From: Chitinophaga flava
Lineage (GTDB): Bacteria > Bacteroidota > Bacteroidia > Chitinophagales > Chitinophagaceae
NCBI RefSeq assembly: GCF_003308995.1
Contig: NZ_QFFJ01000001.1
Span: 248,001-312,000, forward strand
Direction of reading: 5' to 3'
Length of the DNA stretch: 64,000 bases
The position numbers and the translations under genes are program-made. Positions 46,201 to 55,088 of the stretch are shown here, in pieces; position 1 is the stretch's first letter, and every line of letters begins with the position of its first letter. The notes below the pieces were generated by a model. It made no database searches. It was not told the origin of the DNA and saw nothing but the letters and a program-made list of their open reading frames with translations.

Positions 46201-49200
46201 GTGATGCCACCAATGTGAAAGTAAATGATCTGCTGCCCAGCGGCTTCACCTTCAAAGCAGCTTCCCTGGCTACTTACAGCAATGGTGTATGGACAATCGG
46301 CAACATGCCTGCCAACAGCAGCCTGCAACTGGATATTACCGCTACCGTCAACCCGGAGGGAGATTACACCAATACAGCAACCGTTGCAGGTGACGAATAC
46401 GATCCGCAGCCAAACAACAACAGCGGCAGCGCTACAGTTACCCGCACTCCTGTTACCGATCTGGAAGTGGTTAAATCCGTGAGCAACAATACCCCGGATG
46501 CCGGCGAGACCATCACCTTTACGATCAAAGCTATCAATCATGGTCCCAGCAAGGCTACTGGCGTAAAAGTAACCGATGTATTGCCCGATGGTTACACCTT
46601 CGTTAGCTCCACACCCGGCCAGGGTACCTTCAACAGTGGCAGTGGTATCTGGAACATCGGAGCGATGGATGCAAATGCTATCGTCAACATGACTATCAGC
46701 GCTACCGTTAAGGCTACCGGCAACTATAGCAATACTGCTACTATCAGCGGAACAGAAGCGGACCGCAATCCTGCCAACAACAGCAGCACTGTAACACCGG
46801 TGCTCGTTCCTATGGCCAATCTTAAAGTGACCAAAACCATCAGCAACGATAAACCCGATGCCGGTTCTTCAGTCACCTTTACGATTACCGCCACTAACAA
46901 TGGTCCCAGCGCAGCAACAGGTGTAACGGTAACGGATATACTGAAAAACGGTTACCAGTTCACCGCTAAAACAACCACTGCCGGCACTTATGATGAAACC
47001 ACCGGTATCTGGACTATCGGCAATATGGCCAACGCAGATGTTCAAACGCTGACCATCACCGCCAAAGTGCTGCCAACCGGTGATTACAACAACACAGCCA
47101 CCATCAGTTCACCAGTAAAAGACAACGATAACAGCGATAATACCGCTACCATTCCTCCTCCACAGGTAAGACCCGTGACAGACCTGGTAGTGCTGAAAAC
47201 AGTTGACAAGACAACCGCAGATGCAGCCAGCAATGTAACCTTCACGCTGACAGCCACCAACAACGGGCCCAGTACCGCCACCAACGTGGTAGTAACAGAC
47301 CTGCTCCCAACCGGCTTCAGCTTCGTGAGCGCTACTCCTGCTGCAGGCTATGATAATGTCTCCGGCCAATGGAACATCGGTACCATGAACAGCGGTACCA
47401 GCCAGACCCTGCAAATCACGGCTACGGTTAATCCGGAAGGCAACTACACCAATACCGCCACTATCGCCGGTACAGAATATGATCCTAACCTGACCAACAA
47501 TCAGCAGGATGCTACTGTAACCCGTGTTGCAGTGAGTGATCTGGAAGTAACTAAAACAGTAGACAACAGCACGCCTGATGTTGGTGAGATCGTAACCTTC
47601 ACCATTCAGGCTACCAACCACGGCCCCAGCAAAGCTACCGGCGTTATCGTAACAGACGTACTGCCAGCCGGCTACGCACTGGTAAACAGCAACACAGCCA
47701 CTGGCACCTACACCGCCGGCAGCTGGAATATTGGTATGCTTACACAGAACGCAACCGCTACTCTCACCATACAAGCCACAGTGCTGGCGAGCGGCAGCTA
47801 CAGCAACACCGCCACCATCGCTGGCAATGAAGTTGATCGCGTACCAACCAATAATACCAGCACAGTAACGCCAACGCCTACACCGGTGGCTAACCTCAGT
47901 GTGGTAAAAACAATCAGCAACAGCACACCGGATGTCAGCAGCCAGGTAACCTTTACCATCACCGCCAGCAACAACGGCCCTTCCAACGCTACGGGGGTAA
48001 CGGTAACGGACATACTGCAATCCGGCTACCACTTTGATCTGGCTATACCTTCAGCCGGTACTTATGATAATGCTTCCGGCAAATGGACCATTGGCAATCT
48101 CGCCAACGGCCAGTCTGCTACCCTGCAGATAAAAGCCACTGTACTACCTTCCGGCGACTACAACAACAAAGCGATCATAAAAGGAAACGAAAAGGATAAA
48201 ACACCTGCCGATGATGAAAGCGCCATTACCCCACCCATACCGGTGCCGGTAGCGGACCTGCAGGTGAATAAAACCGTCAGCACGCTGGTGCCTGGCACCG
48301 GCGATCCGGTGACCTTCACCATCACTGTAAAAAATAATGGTGCCAGCAATGCCACCAATGTACAGGTTACCGATGTTATCCAGAGCGGCTTCAGCTTCCA
48401 ACAAGCCACCACGGCCAAAGGCAACTATAACAGCAGCACCGGTCTGTGGACCATCGGTAATATGAACGCCGGAGAAACAGTAACACTGAAAATAGATGCG
48501 TTGGTGAATACGACCGGTAACTACACCAATACCGCCACCGTTAAAGGCAATGAGAAAGATCCCGACGCCAGCAATAACAGCAGCACAGTGACCATCACTC
48601 CTGATCCGGTAGCAGACCTGAAAGTAACCAAGACGGTGTCTAATATGGCACCTCCACATGGTTCCGATGTGACCTTCACCATCGTTGCCGGCAACAACGG
48701 CCCCAGCGATGCAACAGGTATCACGGTAACGGATATACTGCCAGCAGGATATACCTTCAAGTCCGCAAATGCATCTACAGGCAACTATTCTGCCACTACC
48801 GGTTCATGGACCATCGGCCAGCTCGCCAATCAGGCTACCGCTCAGCTGACCATCACCGCTACGGTCAATAAAACCGGCAGCTACGCCAACACCGCCACCA
48901 TCAGGGGCAACGAAACAGACCGTGTAGCCACCAATAACAGCAGCACCGTCACTCCGGTACCTGTACCGCTGCATACCAACGATGATGCCGCTTCTACCGA
49001 AGAACCAGAGCCCGTGACCATCAATGTCATCAAAAATGATATCTATGGTAATACCGGTCATACCGTCTACATTAAAGACCTGCCAAAACATGGTACAGTA
49101 AAAGACAACCAGGATGGCACGGTAACGTATACACCGGAGCCAGGCTTCGGCGGCACCGATCAGTTCACCTACTATATCCAGGACCAGTCAGGGTTTATGT

Positions 49201-49883
49201 CCAATGTATCTACTGTTACTGTAGATGTCACCAAACGTCTGGTAGACCTGGCCATTAAAAAGGTACTGGTTACTCCGCAGGCAGAAATTGCTGTAGGCAA
49301 GAATATCGTGTTTGAGCTGACAGTAACCAACAACAGCCGCAAAGGCGCCAGTCGTGTAGTCGTGACCGATATACTGGCTCAGAATATCGGTGACACCGAA
49401 ATCAAAACTGAAACAGCAACAGGTAAAGCCAGCTATGAGCCGGTATCCAAAACCATGACCTGGAAACTGGATTCCCTGGCTCCTCAGCAGACCGCCAAAT
49501 TACTGGTGACCGCTAAACTGATCAGCGGAGGCAAGGTAGAGAATACAGCCACTGTAGCCGGCGCCAACGATGATCCGGATATGACCAATAATACCGCTAC
49601 CGCCGGTTCGGATATAAAAGGGGCTGACATATTTGTGCCTACCGCCTTTACACCTAACGGAGATGGTATCAACGACAAGTTCATCATCCTCGGCATAGAC
49701 AAGTACCCTGGATCAAGTCTGGTGATATTCAACCGCTGGGGCAACGTAGTATACCGTTCCAACGATTACCGTAATGAATGGGATGGTTCTCAGCTCCATG
49801 AAGGTACCTATTACTATGAACTGGTTTGTCCTACTTCCAACGGCAAAGTATCGCTGAAAGGATGGGTACAGCTGGTGCGATAA
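43296..49883 (+). CDS. Giant DUF11-repeat adhesin with T9SS type B sorting domain
   Basis: A 2195-residue exported protein (signal peptide to Ala27). Residues 28-54 look like the missing end of the DUF11-type domain of the previous protein, followed by a first full domain to about 214. Fourteen DUF11 repeats of about 120 residues run from 215 to 1890, each with DLxVTKTVxNxTPxxGxxV, a DxLPxGY motif and NTATxxGxExDxxPxNN. A cadherin-like domain (about 1892-1981, GTDQFTYYIQD) and a fifteenth DUF11 repeat (to 2108) follow. Residues 2109-2195 form the CHU_C type B sorting domain (FVPTAFTPNGDGIND, IFNRWGNVVY). The PorP/SprF gene is next, as expected for type B substrates. Probably a surface adhesin. 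Confidence 0.94.
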   Translation: MTKKTFLAVKYRLTALLLLAFLAGAKAQTGTYKNTTGASGTASVGATPVSDIASATFQFPAIGVAVAAGAPDLQPDGSYNITYTYTIQNLGGIALTQVQTVADLSATFPAPMAFTIKSVSANGVTANGSFTGTGGNTSLLTGTNTLAAGSTATVTVIVNLKNNGQYGTFNTQATATGNAGGSVVSDISVNGLEPDANHNGTASDDNSPTPVKIERPDIQITKTVSNLTPYVGTTVVFTITATNIGAGDAIGVTVPEAPGDGFTIQSANVPGGTSYDNTVWTIGKLKAGEQRVLTITAFVKASGNFSNTASCNIPEDINTGNNSATVTLTPKPAADAQITKTVDNPKPNVGDVVTYTLTAKNAGLSDATGVVVTDKMPAGLEPSGTLPSGVIYDPGLRQYTWNIGNMAASTTLTQTLATTVTADIDRSNFTNTATINANEDDPAPGNNVATVTIVPKEKVDLGVTKQIVTTTNPIYPGDPATFIIKVRNYGPNNCYDANVTDVLPNGYTNWNATPGKGTFDAVTGLWKIGTLLKDEEVTLTLTANFKPTGSYGNTASIITTDNDTNPANDVATVPPPTVKPRTDLQVTIVPTGTPDVGNNLTFNINIKNNGPSDATGVTVENLQLPNGYTLVSKDKASYDPVTGIWTIGNLTAGSTIMLKIVATLLPDANYNFGAHVYGVEDETTLTNNNANTSVVVAQVADLSVNKTIDNATPEVGSTVNFTITVTNNGPSKATNVKVTDAIPNGYTMTTIFPSAGTYSAGVWNVGLMSKGQTETLKLTVTVNPIGNYTNTATVTATEKDKVPGNNTSSVTPTVSNLVDLGVTKTVNNPTPDAGSTVVFTIKVNNTGFNQATNVVVTDLLPDGYQFISATPSKGAYDAVTGQWKMPLLPVAAPETLTITAKVKPTGNYSNTVTAKADERDTYLPNNTATVTPTVRQITDLAITKQVDKSVADAGSDVKFTLTVTNKGVSDATNVKVNDLLPSGFTFKAASLATYSNGVWTIGNMPANSSLQLDITATVNPEGDYTNTATVAGDEYDPQPNNNSGSATVTRTPVTDLEVVKSVSNNTPDAGETITFTIKAINHGPSKATGVKVTDVLPDGYTFVSSTPGQGTFNSGSGIWNIGAMDANAIVNMTISATVKATGNYSNTATISGTEADRNPANNSSTVTPVLVPMANLKVTKTISNDKPDAGSSVTFTITATNNGPSAATGVTVTDILKNGYQFTAKTTTAGTYDETTGIWTIGNMANADVQTLTITAKVLPTGDYNNTATISSPVKDNDNSDNTATIPPPQVRPVTDLVVLKTVDKTTADAASNVTFTLTATNNGPSTATNVVVTDLLPTGFSFVSATPAAGYDNVSGQWNIGTMNSGTSQTLQITATVNPEGNYTNTATIAGTEYDPNLTNNQQDATVTRVAVSDLEVTKTVDNSTPDVGEIVTFTIQATNHGPSKATGVIVTDVLPAGYALVNSNTATGTYTAGSWNIGMLTQNATATLTIQATVLASGSYSNTATIAGNEVDRVPTNNTSTVTPTPTPVANLSVVKTISNSTPDVSSQVTFTITASNNGPSNATGVTVTDILQSGYHFDLAIPSAGTYDNASGKWTIGNLANGQSATLQIKATVLPSGDYNNKAIIKGNEKDKTPADDESAITPPIPVPVADLQVNKTVSTLVPGTGDPVTFTITVKNNGASNATNVQVTDVIQSGFSFQQATTAKGNYNSSTGLWTIGNMNAGETVTLKIDALVNTTGNYTNTATVKGNEKDPDASNNSSTVTITPDPVADLKVTKTVSNMAPPHGSDVTFTIVAGNNGPSDATGITVTDILPAGYTFKSANASTGNYSATTGSWTIGQLANQATAQLTITATVNKTGSYANTATIRGNETDRVATNNSSTVTPVPVPLHTNDDAASTEEPEPVTINVIKNDIYGNTGHTVYIKDLPKHGTVKDNQDGTVTYTPEPGFGGTDQFTYYIQDQSGFMSNVSTVTVDVTKRLVDLAIKKVLVTPQAEIAVGKNIVFELTVTNNSRKGASRVVVTDILAQNIGDTEIKTETATGKASYEPVSKTMTWKLDSLAPQQTAKLLVTAKLISGGKVENTATVAGANDDPDMTNNTATAGSDIKGADIFVPTAFTPNGDGINDKFIILGIDKYPGSSLVIFNRWGNVVYRSNDYRNEWDGSQLHEGTYYYELVCPTSNGKVSLKGWVQLVR
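46104..47174 (+). repeat. DUF11 three-domain superunit, copy 1
   Basis: Encodes residues 937-1293 of the giant adhesin, three DUF11 domains in a row. Each aligns better with the domain three positions downstream than with its direct neighbours: the first shares VNPEGDYTNTATVAG with the next superunit, the second shares NHGPSKATG, the third the KTISN start with NNGPS. The unit is 1071 bases. Confidence 0.65.
47175..48248 (+). repeat. DUF11 three-domain superunit, copy 2
   Basis: Encodes residues 1294-1651 in the same order as copy 1, 1074 bases long. Its first domain has VNPEGNYTNTATIAG, its second NHGPSKATG with a DR before the last NN, its third KTISN and NNGPS. The next two DUF11 domains (from 48249) appear to begin a third, incomplete unit. 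Confidence 0.65.
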
Positions 49884-49907
49884 TCACCGTGAAATCAATG
49901 AACTATC

Positions 49908-50906
49908 ATGCAACATTTTATGCTGAAAAGATTATCTATGAATAAAGCCCTATCTGTTCTGATCTTCATCCTGTGCGGAGTTACCGCCTCCGCACAGCAG
50001 GATGCGCAGTTTAGTCAGTATATGTTTAACGGCATATACGTTAACCCGGCCTACGCCGGCTACAGGGAGCAATGGAACATCCATGCGTTTTACCGCAACC
50101 AGTGGACCAATTACCCCGGCGCACCCAAAACGTTTTCAGTAGCAGTAGACGGTAGTGCCAACAATGACCGCGTGGGTCTGGGCTTACAGGCGATGAGTGA
50201 TAAACTGGGTGCTTCCAGCACCACCTCCGTATATGCTACCTATGCTTATCGTATTCCCATGAATGAAGACGGTTCTTCCAGGCTGTCATTAGGTATCAGT
50301 GCCGGTTTCCTCCAGCAGCGGCTGGACGTTTCATTGCTGACCACCTCTTCTTCCGTAACCGATCCTGCACTGATGAGCGGAGAAAACAACAGAACGCTGC
50401 CGGATGCCCGCTTTGGTATTTTCTATCACCGGGAAAAATTCTATGCGGGCATCTCCGCCAGCAACCTGCTGGCGCAGTCCTTCCAGAAATCCGCTGCCAT
50501 GAAAGAATACCTGCCGTTGAAGCCACACCTGTATTTTACCATGGGCGGGCTTGTTCCACTGTCAGAACAGCTGTTGCTGAAACCCAGCATATTGTTTAAG
50601 GAAGATCTGGCTGGTCCTACCAGCATAGACCTGAACACCTTTTTGCTGATCAGTGAGAAGTTGTGGATAGGAGCCTCTTATCGCACGGCCTTCCTGCGCA
50701 AATCCAATCTGCAGGAAAGCCTGAAAAAACCAGCTGCGCTGGTATTCATGGCCGAAGTATTTGTCAACGACAAACTTCGTGTAGGCTATGCTTATGATAT
50801 GACCATGAATGGAACGGTAGCTACCAACTACCCTACCCATGAGTTTTCCATCGGTTATTTCTTTAAACGGAGAAACGCCAGAATGATGTCTCCCCGCTAT
50901 TTCTAA
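49908..50906 (+). CDS. PorP/SprF-family T9SS outer-membrane protein
   Basis: A 332-residue outer-membrane protein. In-frame ATGs at 49908, 49920 and 49938; the signal peptide core is MNKALSVLIFILCGVTASAQ. The hallmark of the family follows at once: QQDAQFSQYMFNGIYVNPAYAGYREQ. Strands of a 14-stranded barrel continue to the end (HEFSIGYFF). PorP/SprF proteins attach type B substrates to the outer membrane or help export them; each is usually encoded next to its substrate, here the DUF11 adhesin that ends 24 bases upstream. A typical length. Confidence 0.93.
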   Translation: MQHFMLKRLSMNKALSVLIFILCGVTASAQQDAQFSQYMFNGIYVNPAYAGYREQWNIHAFYRNQWTNYPGAPKTFSVAVDGSANNDRVGLGLQAMSDKLGASSTTSVYATYAYRIPMNEDGSSRLSLGISAGFLQQRLDVSLLTTSSSVTDPALMSGENNRTLPDARFGIFYHREKFYAGISASNLLAQSFQKSAAMKEYLPLKPHLYFTMGGLVPLSEQLLLKPSILFKEDLAGPTSIDLNTFLLISEKLWIGASYRTAFLRKSNLQESLKKPAALVFMAEVFVNDKLRVGYAYDMTMNGTVATNYPTHEFSIGYFFKRRNARMMSPRYF

Positions 50907-50926
50907 CCCTGTATAATGATCGTTGT

Positions 50927-52909
50927 ATGAAATTAACCGGACAAAGCAAGTTTGTTCCTTACCTGCTCCTGCTGATGGCAGGCGCAGGTTTCAGCCGGCA
51001 GGCAAAAGCACAATATGCCTACAGGGAAGCGTTAAACGCCTATCAGCTCTATAATTTCGAAAAAGCCAAACCACTTTTCGAAAAAGCATTTCGCAAAAAG
51101 CCCAGTGCCAAAGCCGCACAGGGGGCTGCTGACAGCTACCGCCTGACGAAAGATTATCAGCAGGCAGAAATATGGTATGCCCATCTATGGGAAACTCAGG
51201 GATATACACCCGCCGATGAACTGCATTACGCAGCCATCCTGATGAACAATGGTAAATACGAAGTAGCTGCCAGTCATCTTCAACACTACCTTCTGGCTGA
51301 TTCCGGCAACAAGCTGGCACTGCAAATGCAGGAAGGTTGCCGTATGGCCGCCACCTGGCTGGGCCAACCTGTTAAAGGTACCCTGGAAAACATGCAGGCC
51401 CTCAATTCACCCTATTCAGACTGGAGCATTACCCGCTACCACAACAAATACATCTTTGCTTCTGACCGTCCATTCCGGGAAGTGCTCAAATCCGCTTTCT
51501 TCGAAAATGAGAATATCAAAAAGAAAATGTACACCTGGACTGGCAACAGTTACCTGCATCTGTACGAAAGCAATGGAGACAGCACAGATATAAAACCGCT
51601 CGAAAAGAAAACCATCAACGGAGCCTATCACAGCTCCAACGCCTCCTATAACGGTAACGGCAACACGATGTATCTGGCTATAACCACCCTGAAAAAAAGG
51701 CCAGGTTCTGCACTGGGAAAAGATTCTATCCTGACCATGAACATCAGCGTGAAAGAGATCACCCTGAATGATCAGCAGCAATGGGTTGTTTCCCCTGAAC
51801 TGCCATTTAATGCTACCCTGCAGTATTCTGTAGGTGATCCCTGGATCAGCCCCGCCGGAGATACGCTATACTTTGTGTCTAACACCGGCCCCGGCCAGCA
51901 GGGAGGCACCGATATTTATTATGCGGTTAAAACCGGCAACAGCTGGAGCAATCCGGTGAATATGGGCCCGCAAATCAATACCCCCGGTAATGAGCGGACA
52001 CCCACTTTTGATGCAGCCGGCAACCTTTACTTCGCCAGTGATGGCCATCCGGGACTAGGCGGACTGGATATCTTTAAAGCCACCCAACAAGCCGGTGGAT
52101 GGAACATCGTTCACCAGGGAGTGCCCATCAACAGCCGCTACGATGACTTTGCACCTGCACTGCTGGACAGCGCCCTGTATTTCGCATCCAACCGTGATGG
52201 CGGCAAAGGCAGCGACGATATTTACCGGTTCATCAAAGCTACCCCGCCTGCTCCCAAACCGACGCCTGCACCACAATTCAGCATCAGCGGTATTGTCACC
52301 GACAGGGCTTCCAACAGGCCAATACCACAGGTAGCCGTTAGCCTTACCCACAAAATAACAGGCAATGTTATACAGGTAATGACCAGCGATAATGGCCAAT
52401 ATCAGTTCCCTGCCGACAGCGGTGGCGTATATGAACTGAGTTATGTAAAATCAAAATATACCGCCATCAACCATGATACCCTTTCCCTGAAAGGATATAC
52501 AACATCGGTCGACATCAAAAGGGACAAACAGATGGAACAAACCCCACTGCATGTACCTTTCAAACTGGATAATATTTACTTCGACCTGGGTAAATCCGAT
52601 ATCCGTCCGGATGCAGCCAGAGAGCTGGACAAACTGGTAACCCTGCTGCAAGACAACCCTACCTGGGAGATAGAACTGGGTGCCCATACCGATTCCAGGG
52701 CTAATGATGCGTTTAACATGGGCTTGTCACAACGTCGTGCAGCCGCCACCGTAGCATACCTGGTTAAAAAAGGTATCAATGCTCAACGCCTGACAGCGAA
52801 AGGATATGGAGAAACCAAACTGGTTAACCATTGCGCCAATGGCGTAAAATGCACAGAAGCCGAACACCTCGCTAACCGCAGAACCGAGTTTATCATTCTG
52901 AAATTATAA
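50927..52909 (+). CDS. OmpA-family protein with TPR and PD40 repeats
   Basis: A 660-residue exported protein with a signal peptide ending near AKAQ (residue 29). Residues 30-150 are TPR-like (YREALNAYQLYNFEKAKPLFEKAF). Residues 155-430 are PD40/WD40-like propeller repeats (SPAGDTLYFVSNTG, FDAAGNLYFASDG, LDIFKA). Residues 440-530 form a carboxypeptidase-regulatory-like domain (ISGIVTDRASNRPIPQVAVS). Residues 545-660 are an OmpA peptidoglycan-binding domain (NIYFDLGKSDIRPDAARELDKL, GAHTDSRANDAFN). This is the arrangement of T9SS-linked proteins that anchor the apparatus to the cell wall. It ends the adhesin operon. Confidence 0.93.
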   Translation: MKLTGQSKFVPYLLLLMAGAGFSRQAKAQYAYREALNAYQLYNFEKAKPLFEKAFRKKPSAKAAQGAADSYRLTKDYQQAEIWYAHLWETQGYTPADELHYAAILMNNGKYEVAASHLQHYLLADSGNKLALQMQEGCRMAATWLGQPVKGTLENMQALNSPYSDWSITRYHNKYIFASDRPFREVLKSAFFENENIKKKMYTWTGNSYLHLYESNGDSTDIKPLEKKTINGAYHSSNASYNGNGNTMYLAITTLKKRPGSALGKDSILTMNISVKEITLNDQQQWVVSPELPFNATLQYSVGDPWISPAGDTLYFVSNTGPGQQGGTDIYYAVKTGNSWSNPVNMGPQINTPGNERTPTFDAAGNLYFASDGHPGLGGLDIFKATQQAGGWNIVHQGVPINSRYDDFAPALLDSALYFASNRDGGKGSDDIYRFIKATPPAPKPTPAPQFSISGIVTDRASNRPIPQVAVSLTHKITGNVIQVMTSDNGQYQFPADSGGVYELSYVKSKYTAINHDTLSLKGYTTSVDIKRDKQMEQTPLHVPFKLDNIYFDLGKSDIRPDAARELDKLVTLLQDNPTWEIELGAHTDSRANDAFNMGLSQRRAAATVAYLVKKGINAQRLTAKGYGETKLVNHCANGVKCTEAEHLANRRTEFIILKL

Positions 52910-52933
52910 TTTCACGCGACGACTATTACAGCG

Positions 52934-52966
52934 GAGGCACTTCGGTATCGAAGTGCCTCTTTTTTA
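52934..52966 (+). terminator. Terminator of the adhesin operon
   Basis: GAGGCACTTCG at 52934-52944 and CGAAGTGCCTC at 52949-52959 form a perfect 11-bp stem with a 4-base loop, followed by seven T. It is a textbook rho-independent terminator, 25 bases after the OmpA stop. Confidence 0.88.
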
Positions 52967-53025
52967 TGCTTTACCCTGAATATCCCCTGAAATCAATACC
53001 TTCATCCGGTGAATAAAAAATCGTT

Positions 53026-53481
53026 ATGGAACAAGCACCTATCTGGCATTCGGAAGTCAACATCCTCGAATTGAATGCAAAAGGCCGCTCCACTATGAAT
53101 GAACACCTGGGTATGGAGTTCACGGAGGCAGGCAATAACTATCTTCGTATACGCATGCCCGTAGACCATCGCACCGTACAAACCTATGGTATCCTGCACG
53201 GCGGCGCTTCAGTGGCATTGGCGGAAACAGTGGGCAGCATTGCCTCTACGCTGGTGATAGATCCGGCTAAGGAGATTTGTGTAGGCATGGAGATCAATGC
53301 CAATCATGTAAGAAGCGCCAGAGAAGGATATGTGTATGGCACTGCCACCCCTATTCATCTGGGCCGGAGAAGTCATATCTGGGAAATAAAAATCACCGAC
53401 GATCAGCAGCGGCTGATCTGTATCTGCCGGCATATGGTGGCTGTGCTGGAAAAAGAAGCATTTATGGCGGGTGCCCAATAG
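53026..53481 (+). CDS. Hotdog thioesterase (PaaI / MenI-like)
   Basis: A 151-residue cytoplasmic enzyme. The motif GILHGGASVALAETVGSIAS has His58-Gly-Gly and the catalytic Glu67 of the 4HBT/PaaI type, as in YdiI/MenI thioesterases. SxAREGYVYGTATPIHLGRRSHIWEI is the family's second half. It may cleave an aryl-CoA such as 1,4-dihydroxy-2-naphthoyl-CoA in menaquinone synthesis, but no men gene is nearby, so substrate is inferred only from resemblance. Stands alone between terminators. Confidence 0.87.
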   Translation: MEQAPIWHSEVNILELNAKGRSTMNEHLGMEFTEAGNNYLRIRMPVDHRTVQTYGILHGGASVALAETVGSIASTLVIDPAKEICVGMEINANHVRSAREGYVYGTATPIHLGRRSHIWEIKITDDQQRLICICRHMVAVLEKEAFMAGAQ

Positions 53482-53505
53482 CCATGTGGCAACAGCAAAA
53501 ATAAA

Positions 53506-53535
53506 AGAGACGTCTCAATATCATGAGACGCCTCT
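53506..53535. terminator. Bidirectional terminator
   Basis: AGAGACGTCTCA at 53506-53517 pairs with TGAGACGCCTCT at 53524-53535 with one mismatch, loop of 6. It lies between the convergent thioesterase and lipoprotein genes, with A and T tails on either side. Confidence 0.72.
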
Positions 53536-53555
53536 TTCAATTCATTAAACTTAGC

Positions 53556-54416
53556 TTATTTAATTTTGATAAATCTGTAAGTACGTTCCCCCATGGGTTT
53601 GTCATTTTCAGTAAGCTGCTGCTTGCTTAACAGACCCGTTTTTTCATCAAAAATATTCGTGATTTTATAAGTATCGGTTGATTTAACGACTGAACCTGAA
53701 GTTGATACTACCATCAATTTTGTCAGGTTGTTTCTACCAGTTGAAAACATATTGCCTTCTTCCCAGCTGAGTATAAATGCGATGTATGGATTGACAGCGA
53801 AGAAATACTGTAAGGTGTTCGCTTTGTCATCATAGGAATAGGTCGCCTCTCCTTTAACTGAATTGGAAGAACCGTTATCCTTATAATAATGCTGATGAAG
53901 ATGACTCACGAGGTTACCGTTAGCATAGGTAAATTCTGTATAATCCATTGATTCAAAGTCACTGCCCCTCAGTGTATCTTTTGATCCATCCAGAGTCACC
54001 ATATTCCGGTTATCCAGGGTCAGAAAAGCGGAGTCTTTTCTGCCGCCCATATAGGTAGTATAATTAGTCACTTTGTTACCCTTATATACCAGGGCATCCG
54101 TCTGATACACTACATCATTTTGGGCCCTTTCCATGCCAACACATTTGCCATTAGTATATTTAAACGTGACTGTTTGAGCATACTTTTTGGTATCCTTGTT
54201 ATAATAATAATACAGTTTAGCCACTGTGTTATCATCATTATACACAAAACTATCAGCAGGCATACCATCGTCATAAACGGTAACCGGCAGATAAGAAACT
54301 ACAGGAGGATCAATAGGTATCGGAGGCTCTGTGGTCTCATTTTTTTTACAGGATACGGCAGCCAGTACAAATAAAGCTACTCCTGTTTTCAGCAGAATGG
54401 CATGTTTCATTTTCAT
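53556..54416 (-). CDS. Putative lipoprotein, DUF4595-like
   Basis: A 286-residue protein with a lipoprotein signal (AAVSC, Cys23) followed by a Pro-rich linker NETTEPPIPIDPPV. The mature part is made of repeats of the kind FVYNDDNTVAKLYYYYN, VTFKYTNGKCVGMER, EFTYANGNLVSHLHQHYY, TYSYDDKANTLQYF. This matches beta-hairpin lipoproteins of Bacteroidota of the DUF4595/YD-like type; the family assignment is a guess from pattern. No known function. Downstream is a terminator; the next gene is GNAT on the same strand, 162 bases away. Confidence 0.62.
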   Translation of the reverse strand: MKMKHAILLKTGVALFVLAAVSCKKNETTEPPIPIDPPVVSYLPVTVYDDGMPADSFVYNDDNTVAKLYYYYNKDTKKYAQTVTFKYTNGKCVGMERAQNDVVYQTDALVYKGNKVTNYTTYMGGRKDSAFLTLDNRNMVTLDGSKDTLRGSDFESMDYTEFTYANGNLVSHLHQHYYKDNGSSNSVKGEATYSYDDKANTLQYFFAVNPYIAFILSWEEGNMFSTGRNNLTKLMVVSTSGSVVKSTDTYKITNIFDEKTGLLSKQQLTENDKPMGERTYRFIKIK

Positions 54417-54578
54417 AAATTATAGGATATATTTTGTCCAGCAAGGTTGATGACTAAGTACATATGGGTATACAATTACACGCTGAAAAAGCGGGTCTTA
54501 CAATTTCAGATATCCAAATTTACAAAATATGCGGCAGTTAAATATTCATATAATTTAACATGAAAACTTCACCATGCA

Positions 54579-55088
54579 TTAACCAATCTGCTTTTCATAC
54601 AAATTATTCAGGGAATGTGGCATTTTTACCTCCCCTACTTTCCTAAATCCCTGCTGTTCATAATAGCTGCAAAGCCAAGCATTGCCGGCATTACAGTCCA
54701 GCCGGAACAAATGACATCCTTCAGCAAGCAGTTTATCTTCAACCATGTTTAATATGATTGTTCCCAATTGCCGGCCAGCAAACTGTTTTCTGACTACCAG
54801 TGAATGCACATAACCTGCCATTACATCTTGTTCTCCCCAATAAAGAAGATCTTTATCCGCCAGGCGAAACACGCCTACCAGTTCATTGTCCTGATTCTCT
54901 ACAGCAAAAAATTCTTGCTGCGCCAATCCCTCTTCTATCCAGCTGATTTTTTCTTGTGGGGGATCAAGCCATACATCCCACTGGTCCAGTCCTTTAGCCT
55001 GAATTGCAATGGCTGCTTCTTTTAGCAGCTGCAGCACCAACGGTAATTCTCCCGGTTGGATAAGTCTTAGTTTGAATGTGTCCGTCAT
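54579..55088 (-). CDS. GNAT-family N-acetyltransferase
   Basis: A 169-residue cytoplasmic enzyme starting at ATG 55088 (MTDTFKLRLIQPGELPLV); an earlier in-frame ATG at 55151 would add a non-family extension. The acetyl-CoA binding region is VHSLVVRKQFAGRQLGTIILNMVED, with the R/QxxGxG/A-like motif in degenerate form (RKQFAGRQLG). It ends LCSYYEQQGFRKVGEVKMPH, the usual beta-6/beta-7 region. Substrate unknown. Confidence 0.87.
   Translation of the reverse strand: MTDTFKLRLIQPGELPLVLQLLKEAAIAIQAKGLDQWDVWLDPPQEKISWIEEGLAQQEFFAVENQDNELVGVFRLADKDLLYWGEQDVMAGYVHSLVVRKQFAGRQLGTIILNMVEDKLLAEGCHLFRLDCNAGNAWLCSYYEQQGFRKVGEVKMPHSLNNLYEKQIG

Noticed and set aside
47109..48032. 307-codon minus-strand frame in the DUF11 array
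   Set aside because: Repeat-induced antisense frame in a strongly coding plus-strand region.
43938..48960. Regular repeats that could suggest a CRISPR array
   Set aside because: Repeat period is about 360 bases and in phase with codons; they are protein domain repeats.
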